Of a DNA stretch of 64,000 nt, positions 1 through 9,880 are shown in pieces (within the stretch, counting starts at the first letter, position 1; the number at the start of each line of letters is the position of its first letter). The stretch comes from Pachyseris speciosa (Eukaryota > Cnidaria > Anthozoa > Scleractinia > Pachyseridae): NCBI GenBank assembly GCA_016490735.1, contig JAEMWC010000103.1:505001-569000 (forward strand), written 5' to 3'. The position numbers were made by a program, and so were the translations under genes. The notes under the pieces were generated by a model. That model saw only the letters and a list, made by a program, of their open reading frames with translations, ran no database searches and was not told the origin of the DNA.

Positions 1-290
1 CTTCTCTTGCTAAAATAATATCAAATACAGAAAAAGTAAATAAACACGTGAGATGATATTAAAAAAAGAAATTATAACTGAATGATAAAATAATGCGTCC
101 CTTCCGCTTGCTTTCGTCCATGGCGACAGCCGTGAAGGAGACTACATGTCGGGAAATCACTTTCCATGGCGGGAAATCACTTTCAGTAGGGCCTAAGCTC
201 CAATATGTCACGCAATATGTCACAGTATGTCAGCATTTCTCCAATGTTCATTGCAATATACTTTTTGTTTATTACTTTTTTCCAATCCGT

Positions 291-315
291 GATCCGATCC
301 GATCCGATCCGATCC
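291..315. repeat. GATCC short tandem repeat
   Basis: About five tandem GATCC units precede the hydrolase remnant. Simple sequence, no function seen. Confidence 0.8.
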
Positions 316-317
316 TG

Positions 318-790
318 GTTTTGTCGACGCCGGTCTTCTCGGCACATCTTGGCATAGATGGTCGTACTGTCACGAAGCTCAGAGATTTTTACCTTCAAGT
401 GGTCAAGCGTGTGGCGTCTGATATCGTTACCGTAGACATTGGTACTAATAATCTCGTGGACCGAAGTCGTGAGGTGGTTGGCTATGATATCGAGGATTTA
501 GTCCGTTTTCGTTTAGGGAGTTATTCCGTTCACGTTGTTGGCGTTTGTCACGTTATTCCACGTAGCGGGTCTTTCTCTTATGCTTCATTGTTCGCTTCCC
601 GAGCTCAGGTTTTAAGTCAGTATTTATCGTTTTTGATCCTTTCCCAAATGTTTTCTGCTGGGCCCATCGCGTTTTCCCTCACCCTGGTAAAGAATTGTAT
701 TTGGTGACCATGTTAACCCAGCGGGTCAATATCATTTATATCGTTACGCATGCTTTGAAGCCCGCCTCACGTCGCCTCTGTCGTGGTTTT
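318..790 (+). pseudogene. SGNH/GDSL hydrolase remnant of a YR retroelement
   Basis: A decayed SGNH-type hydrolase domain. The open frame carries VDIGTNN at about 435-452, matching the block III GxN(D/N) motif of this fold. The last block lies in a different frame at about 703-745 and reads GDHVNPAGQY, which fits the D-x-x-H catalytic block, so at least one frameshift separates them near 700. From memory, SGNH hydrolase domains occur as an extra reading frame near the 3' end of animal Ngaro/DIRS-type tyrosine recombinase retrotransposons. The hairpin-repeat segment that follows at 957-1205 is nearly the same as the leader of the DIRS-like gag at 9881, which supports that origin. The upstream part of the frame (93-317) has no recognisable domain. 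A LINE-encoded esterase would be the alternative. Confidence 0.55.
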
Positions 791-956
791 AGTTTGCTGT
801 TTTTATTTTGATTGTTTTTTTTTTTCGCATTTAAGACGCTATTTTATGGATTAATGCTTAACTTTATCTGCCCTTCCTCTCCACTTTCATTATTTTGTAT
901 TGTATTTTGTGGTAGATTAGTCTATCATTTTTATTTGCGGTTTCGTTTCCTGTTTT

Positions 957-1205
957 ATTTTGGCATTTAAGGGAGCTAATACGTCGACTTTAATATGTCT
1001 GACAGTTATCCCTTGCCTTTTTCATATTATTTTGTTTTCGTCCAAAGTCTTTTGTTGAGGATTCGTCCACTGTTTTTATTGTGGATTCGTCCACTGCTCT
1101 TATGGTGGATTCGTCCACTGTTTTTCTATGGATTTGTTCACTGTTCTTATTGTGGATCAGGTCCGTCCACTGTTGTTATTGTGGAGTTGTCCACAGTTTT
1201 ATTAC
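957..1205 (+). repeat. YR-element noncoding segment with hairpin array, copy 1
   Basis: Starts with ttttggcatttaagggagc and ends in about six imperfect units containing GTGGATTCGTCCAC. Each unit is a perfect 5-bp stem (GTGGA/TCCAC) with a TTCG loop. The same segment recurs at 2972-3660. Because copy 1 follows the hydrolase remnant and copy 2 precedes a gag frame, they fit the 3' and 5' split repeats of Ngaro-like elements. The following 1206-1330 is GC-rich and holds nothing else I recognise. Confidence 0.7.
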
Positions 1206-1343
1206 TCGGGCTGCCCGCGTCTCGCGCGGCGCCCGGGTCTAAGATTACCGACGGTTCTTCTTTTTCGTCGTCGAGTATCATCCACAAAGCTCACTTCCGG
1301 CGTTTCTGCGCAAGCGCTAACTATTTTTAACAGAGTGATGCCT

Positions 1344-1463
1344 CAAATGAAGAATGATCCTCGCAGTTATGAACGCAATTTATGCAATTGCGAAAAGAAG
1401 CCTGAAAAAAATTCAGGACTTCAACGGGGTTTGAACCCGTGACCTCGCGATTACCGGTGCGAT

Positions 1464-1504
<41 letters not shown>

Positions 1505-1685
1505 AGGTCAATTGTGGGTTCATATGATCCCGTGAAAGAAATGAGTATGAATGATCTATTAAAATGAATCATATATGAACTGCGGAAATGAAATCAAATG
1601 AAGAATGATCCTCGCAACTGCGAGGATCATTCTTCATTTGATTTCATTTCCGCAGTTCATATATGATTCATTTTCATAGATCATT
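1344..1685 (-). mobile_element. tRNA-derived SINE with 13-bp target duplication
   Basis: The insertion is bounded by identical cagagtgatgcct at 1331-1343 and 1686-1698. The minus-strand tRNA-like head is 1416-1489: the acceptor stem GGCTTCA/TGAAGTC pairs with one G-U, and A and B boxes are intact (TAGCTCAGTTGG, GGTTCAAACCC). The anticodon stem has one extra base, so it is not a working tRNA gene. The other half is a long hairpin (see 1551-1685). Confidence 0.85.
1551..1685. repeat. Long near-perfect hairpin in SINE
   Basis: Two arms of about 67 bp, 1551-1617 and 1618-1685, are near-perfect reverse complements with almost no loop. The motif aaatgaagaatgatcctcgc also occurs at the far end of the insertion (about 1345-1365), so the unit occurs three times within the insertion. 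Confidence 0.85.
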
Positions 1686-1686
1686 C

Positions 1687-2220
1687 AGAGTGATGCCTGT
1701 TGTCACGTATCGGAAAATGTCGATTCACCTTGTGTCTTTTGAAGTCTGAACAAACAATATGTTAAGAGAAGTGTCTATGCAAATGTTTGCAAGTTCAACG
1801 ACGAGAAGAAAGCTTTTAACATGAGTAAACTTAACTCTAGATGGACTGCCGTGTTTCCTCGTGTCTGCTTCAGTAGACTGCGAGTAGTCTCTAATTTTGG
1901 CGATAGATTGTGGGGCGGGCGAAAGACACGTGCGCGCGCGAAGTTGCGAGGAGACGCGACGCGAGGGGAGCGCCAAAAACTACAGACAAAGGGAGTTTGA
2001 CTTTTCACGGCCGAGTGATTCGGAAGTGTAAATCTGATATTAACAGCAAGAATGATGCCTGTTGTCACGTATCGGAAAACGTCGATTCACCTTGTGTCTT
2101 TGAAGTCTGAACAACTAATATGTTAAGAGAAGTGTCTATACGAATGTTTGCAAGTTCAACAGCGAGAAGAAAGCTTTTAACATGACCAAAATTTAACTCC
2201 AGATGGACTGCCGTGTTCCC
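1687..2220. repeat. Pair of about 170-bp direct repeats
   Basis: 1687-1858 and 2049-2220 are about 90% alike by eye and start with gtgatgcctgttgtcacg or a close variant. They flank about 190 bp of GC-rich sequence. A third, inverted copy lies at about 43885-44045. The layout resembles solo or short LTRs, but no TG...CA ends or PBS could be fixed. No coding sequence is recognised. Confidence 0.65.
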
Positions 2221-2240
2221 CGTATCCGCTCCATTGAGAT

Positions 2241-2345
2241 GTACATTTTGTTGAATAACTCAAGTACGGGATATCACACACCCCTGAGACTTTGACAGGT
2301 AGTTTATTTACTATTTTCCCACACTATCTCAATTTCTGGCGATTA
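2241..2345 (+). repeat. Dispersed repeat, also at 39294-39400
   Basis: The stretch with gaataactcaagtacggga and, 80 bp on, atctcaatttctgg recurs with the same spacing at 39294-39400. Repeat class unknown. Nothing else is recognised in 2346-2620. Confidence 0.6.
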
Positions 2346-2624
2346 GTTTTTACAAATGTACTAGCGTCACTTGAAACTGTCCAGAAACGTTCCTTTCTTG
2401 TGTTTCAAATGACCCTGGATTGACATATTTGTAAACAGTTTCACTCAGCTAATTAATTTTCTACTCGCATTTCACCAAGACTCCATTAACGTTTGTGCGA
2501 AAAAATCCTACATCGTTCGATAAGCGTTTCCTTTCTCAAACAATTATCCATCGAAGCGAAAACAAGTGTGCTTAGGTTTTTTTTGGAATCAATACACTAT
2601 TTTTATCATCTTGCATAACCATAA

Positions 2625-2970
2625 ACCTCTGTGGCCTAAAGGTCATTGTTCCTGCCTGTGACGCAGCTAACCCGGGTTCGATGTCTTTTAGTGGTATATA
2701 TCACGGGCTTTATTTTTTCTGTTTCTCTTTTTCTTGTTCTTTTAGAAATATTTTTTACAAGTGTTATAATTATTGTTCTCAATGGCTGAGCTGTATTTTA
2801 GAGGAATATATGTTGATAGGGGTCTAAAGAAATAGACTCCAACACAAGCTAAACACAATGCGTCCGATGTAAGAAAGACAGACTTCCCTCTATTTTTTGT
2901 TTAGCGCTAAGTTAGGGATACAATACTGTTTTTTTGCAAGCCCGAGTTTAGGCTAAATATAGCCTCTTGT
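2625..2970 (+). mobile_element. SINE-like repeat with tRNA-type head
   Basis: A tRNA-like head (A-box-like TGGCCTAAAGG, B-box GGGTTCGATG) is followed by a body ending in tagcctcttgtttt. The same sequence, in the same orientation, is at about 42790-43140. Confidence 0.6.
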
Positions 2971-2971
2971 T

Positions 2972-3660
2972 TTGGCATTTAAGGGAGCTAATGCGTCGAT
3001 TTATGTCTCTGACAGTTATCCCTTGCCTCTTTCATATTATTTTGGATTCGTCCAATGTTATTTATTGTGGATTCGTCCACTGCTTTTATTGTGGATTCGT
3101 CCACTACTTATCCACTGTTTTTATTGTGGATTCGTCCACTGTTTTTATTGTGGATTCGTTCACTACTTATATTGTGGATTCGTCCACTGTTTTTATATGG
3201 ATTTGTTCACTGTTATTGTGGATTCGTCCACTGCTCATATTGTGGATTCATCCACTGTTTTTATGTGGATTTGTTCACTGTTATTATGGATTCGTCCACT
3301 ACGCATATTGTGGATTCGTCCACTGCTTATATTTTGGATTCGTCCACTGTTTTGATATGGATTTGTTCACTGTTATTGTGGATTCGTCCACTGCTCATAT
3401 TGTGGATTCGTCCACTGTTTTTCTTGTGGATTCATCCACTGCTCATATTGTGGATTCGTCCACTGTTTTTATATGGATTTGTTCACTGTTCTTATTGTGG
3501 ATTTGTCCTCTCATTTCATTTTCATTATGTTATTATTTGTTTGCTATCAGTTATGTGGCCGTTTTTGTGCTTTGCAGTTTTTATATGGATTTGTTCTCTG
3601 TTATTGTGAATTCGTCCACTGCTTATATTGTGGATTCATCCACTGTTTTTATCTGGATTT
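2972..3660 (+). repeat. Hairpin-repeat array, copy 2, leader of YR element
   Basis: About two dozen units of 24-30 bp built on GTGGATTCGTCCAC or variants such as ATGGATTTGTTCAC. Variants largely keep pairing through G-T wobble. The array is interrupted at 3660 by the BEL element and resumes at 9754. It reads through as open frames rich in WIRPLF, which I take as a by-product of the repeat and not as a protein. Confidence 0.8.
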
Positions 3661-4066
3661 TGTCGCGATCCCAACTTGGGTGAGCTGGTCACGCCGCTTT
3701 AACCAATGCCACGATTCTAACAAATTACAATTCTTGTTTATTTAAACTTGCCCTCATGACACGCGGTGGAAAAACTAAAATCACAACAATCAAGCGCACG
3801 ATTAAAATAAGGCGAGAACAAAACAATAACAAAACGAATGCAACTTACGTTGTCCTTCTACTAGCGATTGCGTAAGCTGAACTGACAAGAAACCAGTAAA
3901 TACTCCTACTCCGATACAAACTCCGTGGTTAGCTCCGTACTTTCTCCGACTACAACTCAACATTCTCCGGTTACGCTAACATTTTTGGGGGCGTCACTGA
4001 ACAGATCACAAGACTAATGGTTACTTATTAGCTAGACATGTCCGGAAATAGCGTGACAACGTGACA
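3661..4066 (-). repeat. 3' LTR of BEL element
   Basis: 406 bp, TGTC...GACA ends. Paired with 9349-9753. Confidence 0.95.
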
Positions 4067-4308
4067 CTCCTCGCCCAAGGATCCCCGTGGATCTTTGCTT
4101 CAAATTAAAAGATTCTACGTTTGACTGAAGTCACTGACTCCTGTCTGCAGTCTTAGTGGACAGCAACATCCTCACAAGGGACCAATAGTACGAGAGCACT
4201 GATTGGTCGCTCGTAGGTCTTATTCTGCCCATCTCTGTGGCTCAGCGCCATCGCCTTCCTCACTATTCCGTCCTTGCTCTTGACTGCGTCTACCACTCTC
4301 CCCAAGGG

Positions 4309-4731
4309 TCAGTTATTCCGGTGGGCTTGATCATCCCTTATCATGACGATGTCTCCCTCCGCCAGGTTCCGACGCTGCTGGTTCCAGTTCGTTCTCGCCT
4401 GCAGATTGTGGATATACTCCCGTCTCCATCTAGTCCAAAACTGGTCAGCCAGGTACTGAACTTTCCTCCATCTCCTTTGGGCATAGACGTCCTGTGCCAT
4501 GAAGTTGCCTGGGAGAGTACGAAGTGGGCGTGTCTTCTGCGTCAGCAACATTGCTGGTGTCAGCGGTTGAGGTTCGTCTATATCCGATGGTAAGGCTGTG
4601 ATCGGGCGGGCATTGACTATCGCCGCAACTTCTGACATCAAGGTGACCAGCAGCTCGTGAGTCAACTGCCGTGCCCCTAACTCCAACAGCATGGCATTTA
4701 CGATGCAGCGGATGGTGCCTATCTGTCGTTC
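4309..4731 (-). pseudogene. BEL integrase C-terminal part and DUF5641-like tail
   Basis: The minus-strand frame carries the typical Pao tail: ARPITALPSD, PLTPAMLLTQK, then RRWRKVQYLADQFWTRWRRE and a basic segment with GDIVMIRDD. This domain follows the integrase core in BEL/Pao polyproteins. It is in frame with the integrase frame ending at 4732 but separated from it by a TAA stop at 4732-4734. Sequence downstream, 4067-4308, is 3' noncoding and ends in the polypurine tract. Confidence 0.85.
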
Positions 4732-5145
4732 TTAAACTCCGCCGTAGTGGGATGCATGGGGTGGGTTAAATATCCACTCACATCCTTGCTCCGATAGGTA
4801 ATTTGCCACTGACTTCTTATCCATTTCTGCTAGGGCCTCGTCGATCTCGCTCTTCGCACCAACAAAGTTGGTGCCTCGATCACATCTCAGACGCAAAGCA
4901 GGTCCTCGTATGGCGAAGAAGCGCCTCAGGGCACACAGAAATGAACTAGCATCCATCGCCTCTAAGAGCTCGATGTGGATTGCTCTACTGGCCATGCACG
5001 TGAAGACTAGACCCCAGCGCTTTGAGTTTGCCGCTCTCCTCTTGTCCTCCTTGTCTGCACCGTCCATGGTCCGAACACGTCGAAGCCTACATTGGTAAAG
5101 GGGGGGCCGACTTCTGTTCTGTCTGGCGGCAGGTCTGCCATCTGT
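4732..5145 (-). pseudogene. BEL integrase catalytic core
   Basis: Retroviral-type integrase (RNase H fold), which would insert the cDNA in the nucleus. The first catalytic Asp lies in FDVFGPW near 5070, read in a different frame from the rest. The second is in LRCDRGTNFVGA near 4890. A frameshift at about 5040-5060 splits the core. The N-terminal zinc-binding domain is absent: the frame runs into the RT linker at about 5145, where an internal deletion is inferred that also removed RNase H. Confidence 0.85.
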
Positions 5146-6222
5146 TCCTGAGTTTGTCTGGAAGGGGATCGTCCCATCCTAGAGGTGCAGCGGCGGTTGT
5201 CTCCTTGCCCATGGCGACTAGTTCTTGGAGCAGTAATCTACCCTCCAGCAAGACTGGGGCGGCTAGACCGAGGTGGTCGTTGACTGAGTTCACCTACGAA
5301 AGGACTCCGCGTCGAGTGAATGGTCTGTCAGGCACTGATACCTTGTAGGTGAACACATCCCTTTCCAGGTCCCAAAAGACACCGAGTGAGCGCTGTGCCG
5401 GCAACTCGTCATGGCGCAAGTCCAAGCTACGAATGTCCTTAACAAGATCCTTGTGGGGAAGGCCTTCATTACTGTCACAGAGTTCGACACTACCTTGTGA
5501 AGTCTAAGGTTTGCGGTGGCAAGGGCAGCTTGCGCGTCTCTGACTAGTTTGACGGTCTCTTCTGCAGTTGGTCTCGAGAATAGACCATCGTCCACGTAGA
5601 AGTTTCTTTTCAGGAACTCCTTTACTCCAGGCTCCAACTCCTCGCCGTTTTCGACTGTTTTCCTCAGGCCGTATGTAGCTACTGCGGGACTCGGTCCGTT
5701 CCCGAACAGGTGAACAGTCATTCTGTACTCTATGATGTCCTGTGCAGGGTCGTTGTCCTTAAACCACAAGAAACGTAGAAAGTTCCTGTGTTTCGGGTCT
5801 ACGTGGAAGGAATGAAACATCTGCTTCACATCACACATCGCCGCAATGTCCTCGCGGCGGAAACGAAATAGTACTCCGACTAGACTGTTCATGAAGTCTG
5901 GGCCTGTCAACAGTTCTCGATTGAGTGATACCCCTTGATACTCGGCTGAAGAATCGAATACCACCCGTATTTGGTCTGGCTTCTTCGGGTGGTATACTCC
6001 GAAATGCGGTAGGTACCATACTTGCTCAGAACTTTCGCGAGACGAGATTTTTTCTGGGGGTACCGGGACTGCATGACCTTTATCGAGGACCTTTGCCATG
6101 AAGTCGACATAGTCCTTCTCCATCTGAAGTTTGCGCGTTCTCAGCAGGCCATTTAAACGTTTGACTGCGTAACTCCTGTTGTTCGGCATGGACACGTTGC
6201 GTGCACGGAATGGGAGAGGCAT
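5146..6222 (-). pseudogene. BEL reverse transcriptase
   Basis: Pao-type RT. Visible motifs in order: LPHFGVYHPKKPDQIRVVFD (finger region, residues 71-90 of the frame), AAMCDVKQMFHSFHV (catalytic Asp, motif A), and FYVDDGLFS (motif C, about 5587-5604). The frame shifts near 5470; the RT-to-RNase-H connection (QRSLGVFWDLERDVF) continues in another frame, with a stop near 5290. RNase H proper is not found; only about 150 residues separate this connection from the integrase core. Confidence 0.9.
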
Positions 6223-6263
6223 TTCCCAGTTTCCTTATGAGTTCTTATGGATGCCTTTTTCCA

Positions 6264-7100
6264 TTATTTCAATGAATCTTCGATCTTCAATTGATAGGCA
6301 TACGTCATTGTCACTGTCAGTTGCACGGTACACGTCATCTTTGGCCGAGGCAACTTCGCTGTGCTCACTGTAACTTTCTCTGAGTTCGAGCTTACTGGGG
6401 CTGGATCACCTCGAATTCTGCCTCTGTGTTTGTTCCTCCTATGGAGTAGCCTCCATGAACAACACAGGTCCTCCTCGCGCGGACATGGATAGGTTCGTCT
6501 GTAAGGTCTAGGCAGGCTTGGCCTGAAATGGTCCATCCCAACACCAGCTTCTGAGCTCACGGTGATCCCTTTGGGCCGTTTTTGAACGCTCTCACTTTCA
6601 GGAGTTCGGGTGCATCTCTGCCTATTAGGAGCTGGACCTTTGCCTCGCTGTCGAGGGGTGGAATCTCGTCAGCAATACTGCTCAGATGAGGATACTGCAT
6701 CGCAATCTCAGGGGTTGGTATCTCCTCTTTATCTTGCGGGACTCCATCACACTCTATAAGGTGGGCGGTTTCGATGTTCTCCCATGCACCGACTTTAAGA
6801 TTACTCCTGTACTCCTGTAACTCTACGTCCATATCTGGCCTCCTTTTCTCTTCCGCAGGTTGAAAGGTAGTACTTCCACTCAGGACCTTTAGCGTTCAGC
6901 TTGTCTGCTAAATCTGGTGTAATTAACGATGCATTGCTTTGATCATCAACGATTGCATAAACTCGATATACGTCGTCGGGACGGTCTTCTTTGTAGATGT
7001 CAACCAGTACGATCTTGCTGCATGAGAGTCCACCTCGGCTGCCTTTGCATATCGAAGTGCATTTGAGGTTCACGTTTTCTGACTTTTCTGGAGTTTCCAC
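6264..7100 (-). pseudogene. BEL aspartic protease region
   Basis: Links gag to RT. The frame 7100-6801 contains YAIVDDQSNASLI, which occupies the place of the protease active-site segment in this clade, and continues after a shift in 6832-6557 (LPLIGRDAPELL-like text, here LLIGRDAPELLKV) and again in 6560-6264. Three frame changes in 840 bp mean no working protease. The frame overlaps the end of gag by about 30 bases in a shifted register; this could be a mutation or a recoding site, and mutation is more likely given the other lesions. Confidence 0.75.
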
Positions 7101-9259
7101 GCGTAAGGGCGGTTCTCTTTCTTTGGGTGCTTTCCCCTTCTTGTCTTCCTTGCCCGGTGAAGGAGGTCTGGGTGTCGCTCACTTCCGCAGATACTGCACT
7201 TGATACTCTCCTTACAAGCACTGGCTATGTGATTCGGCGAGAAGCAGCGGTAACACAGTCTCTCTTGGAAGATCCACTCTTCTCTCTCCCTGACCGTCAT
7301 ACTCTCAAAGGCTCTGCATTCGGAGATGTCGTGACCAGGCATGTTATACAATATGCAATGTTTCTTTTTAAGAGGCATTGTAGTCTCCTTTGTTGGGACT
7401 CCACTGCTGGCCGGCGCTGCACTGGTCTTTAGAATTCGTCCGATCTCGGGTCCAGGTTTGGAGGGCGGTTTCCCTTTGCTCTCCTCGCGATGGCGATTAA
7501 CTCCGTTAGTGTTTGTTGTAGTGACTCCAGCAGAAACGTTAGGATGATTCCTCTTCTTTGCTTGACTCTGGATCATTGCGGAGAATTCGTAAAATGTGGA
7601 ATACACGTCGTCTCCTAGCGTAGCTATCTCCTTATCCCACTTATTACGTAGGTAGGCCGGGAGCCTCTCTACTACCGGGCGTATTGCGATAGGGTAATTG
7701 AGGCAGGCTAAACCAGGTAGATAAGTCATTTGGCAGTCCACATCAGCACACAAGTCCGCTAGTTTTTGAAGCTTGGCGTTATCTTTGTCACTGAAGTTGG
7801 CAGCAGTGCACAGCCGTTCGATTAGGGCCTGTGTGAGCGCCGCTGGATTGCCAAAACGCCTTCCCAACTCCGCCCATAGGTCTCTTAGTGTAGTGACAGG
7901 GCTGTCTCCCTGTCTTTTCCGGAAATTGTCGACTAACTCCTGAGGGCTGCCGCTTGTGAAGCTTCTCAGGTAGTTGAGTTCCTGTTCGGGAGCAATGTCC
8001 GCATCTCTCATCATCGCCTTAAACGATCTTTTCCATGAATGGAACATAGCGACGTCTCCTTTAAACACAGCAGGGTGGCATTTCGGAAGGTTCTGCTTCG
8101 CTAGCGTCGCTACGAGTTGTCGATTAGAGGCGGTGAACGTTTCTAGGGGGACACTTGAATACAATCCACTGGGGGTCACGAGTCCAGGAGGGGGATAGTA
8201 GCTAGGTGCATGCTGCGCTGGGGTAGACTGTTCCGGACCCCCTATACGTTAGTTCGGATAGACCTCTCGCTGCGTGTTCACGTGATCGACCGTTGTTTCA
8301 GGGATTTCAATAGGGGTTTGTCCCTTTATGGCAGTGATTCTCTTCTTAGGGGTGTTTCCATTGCTTGGGGTGTGCCTATCCTTAGGGGTGTGTCTATCCC
8401 CAGGGGTGTGTCCGTCCTCGGGGGTGTACCTTGGGTGACTTGGGGGTGGCGTGACATTGTCCCTAATGGGGGAACTGGTGTTAACCCACGCTAAGGTTCT
8501 CTCTTGACATTCCGTAATGTCCATGTCAGGGAAATTTGAAGGGTCGCCTAATTCCCCTTCAACTATCGACTCCCGGATTGCTTTCAACTTCGCGTTTGCT
8601 ACGGCAACCCGTTTATTTGCAGACATTATGGCGACGTCTCTTTCGTACTGTGCGCGCGCCTGTCGCCGACGTTTCTCTTCCTCCGCCTCGGGTTGCTTCA
8701 TTTCGTTCTCCTCTTCTGCTATTAAGCGCTCGTAATCAGCCTGCTCTTTGGCTGCGGCGGCTTCTGCTGCAGCCATTATTTTTATCACGCTGGATGACGT
8801 CGATGCGAGCGATAAACTGCTGCGATACGAATTACGAGACTTAACGGAGGCCGTATCCGACAATTTGTCAGATTTCTTAGCGTTCGTTATTAGATCTAAT
8901 AGTTCTAATGCATAACGTAAGCTTGATTTCTCTTAGATCATAGTGGCTTCTCCTTTGAATACTCCATGCACATCTTGACTATATAGATTAGCGAGCTCGT
9001 TTATAATTAACTGGAATTCCTGCGTTGCGGTCGTCAGCTCGTGCATCATGTTGCTCGTACAGAATTTAAAGCCTGTTCCCTCTACAGCTCGAACTGCGAG
9101 CCACAGTTTTTTCTCTAAATTCTGGGCTTTCCTGCGTTTGTTTTCTACTGTATACTCTAGGCCCTCTTGGGTCATTTTGCGGTCCCTTCTCTCCGGTAGA
9201 TCGGCGTCCGGGAGGTCAAATTCTCCTGCTGATAGTTTGTATTCTCCTCGCCGCTCCAA
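7070..9259 (-). pseudogene. BEL gag (DUF1759 region and zinc knuckles)
   Basis: One reading frame of about 730 codons broken by two in-frame TAA stops (8933-8935 and 8249-8251). The first part is charged and helical; the second contains an alanine- and glutamate-rich coiled-coil-like stretch (8760-8600) and PxHTPxD repeats. The third (8179-7070) is the DUF1759-like capsid region (ERLPAYLRNKWDKEI) followed by three CCHC-type knuckles at residues 275-288, 309-322 and 328-341. In the first knuckle the second Cys is Tyr, and the third ends in His. Role: virion-like particle assembly and RNA binding. Confidence 0.9.
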
Positions 9260-9348
9260 GCTCGATACGTTTTCTCTTTCGGCGGCGATAACTGTTTAGA
9301 TACTGTTTACTTCGTTTACTCCGTCAGTAGAACGGTAACTTTTTCCAC

Positions 9349-9753
9349 TGTCGCGATCCCAACTTAGGTGAGCTGGTCACGCCGCTTTAACCAATGCCAC
9401 GATTCTCACAATTACAATTCTTGTTTATTTAAACTTGCTCTCATGACACGCGGTGGAAAAACTAAAATCACAACAATCAAGCGCACGATTAAAATAAGGC
9501 GAGAACAAAACAATAACAAAACGAATGCAACTTACGTTGTCCTTCTACTAGCGATTGCGTAAGCTGAACTGACAAGAAACCAGTAAATACTCCTACTCCG
9601 ATACAAACTCCGTGGCTAGCTCCGTACTTTCTCCGATTACAACTCAACATTCTCCGGTTACGCTAACATTTTTGGGGGCGTCACTGAACAGATCACAAGA
9701 CTAATGGTTACTTATTAGCTAGACATGTCCGGAAATAGGGTGACAACGTGACA
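9349..9753 (-). repeat. 5' LTR of BEL element
   Basis: 405 bp. Transcription would start here and run leftward. The sequence just inside (9260-9348) is the leader; I could not name a primer tRNA. Confidence 0.95.
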
Positions 9754-9880
9754 GATTTGTTCACTGTTCTTATTGTGGATTTGTCCACTCATTTCATTTT
9801 CATTATGTTATTATTTGTTTGCTATCAGTTATGTGGCCGTTTTTGTGCTTTGCGGTTTAGTCTTCCCTTTTAGATCTGTT
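9754..9880 (+). repeat. YR-element leader resumed after BEL insertion
   Basis: Starts with the gattt target duplicate and matches 3475-3580 almost base for base over the first 100 bp, then runs to the gag start. Confidence 0.8.

Larger units (their letters stand above)
3661..9753 (-). mobile_element. BEL/Pao LTR retrotransposon
   Basis: A 6.1-kb element on the minus strand. The LTRs 3661-4066 and 9349-9753 begin TGTC and end GACA on the plus strand and differ by six substitutions and one 1-base indel. The target duplication is gattt (3656-3660 and 9754-9758). A purine-rich tract (gggcgaggag on the minus strand) abuts the 3' LTR. Coding order on the minus strand is gag, protease, RT, integrase and DUF5641-like tail. 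Several stops and frameshifts and one internal deletion make it non-autonomous despite its young LTRs. Confidence 0.95.

Noticed and set aside
1416..1489. Functional tRNA gene (minus strand)
   Set aside because: The acceptor stem pairs well, but the anticodon stem has an extra base and the unit lies inside a SINE with a 13-bp target duplication.
3049..3660. CRISPR-like array of regularly spaced repeats
   Set aside because: Spacers are short, low in complexity and near-identical; the sequence is eukaryotic and no cas-type gene is present. It is a hairpin tandem repeat.
2967..3683. 238-codon protein rich in DSSTVFIVDSS
   Set aside because: Arises from translating the hairpin array; three frames are equally open.
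7070..7100. Programmed frameshift between BEL gag and protease
   Set aside because: The overlap is compatible with it, but the element has many other frame breaks and no clear slippery site plus pseudoknot was seen.
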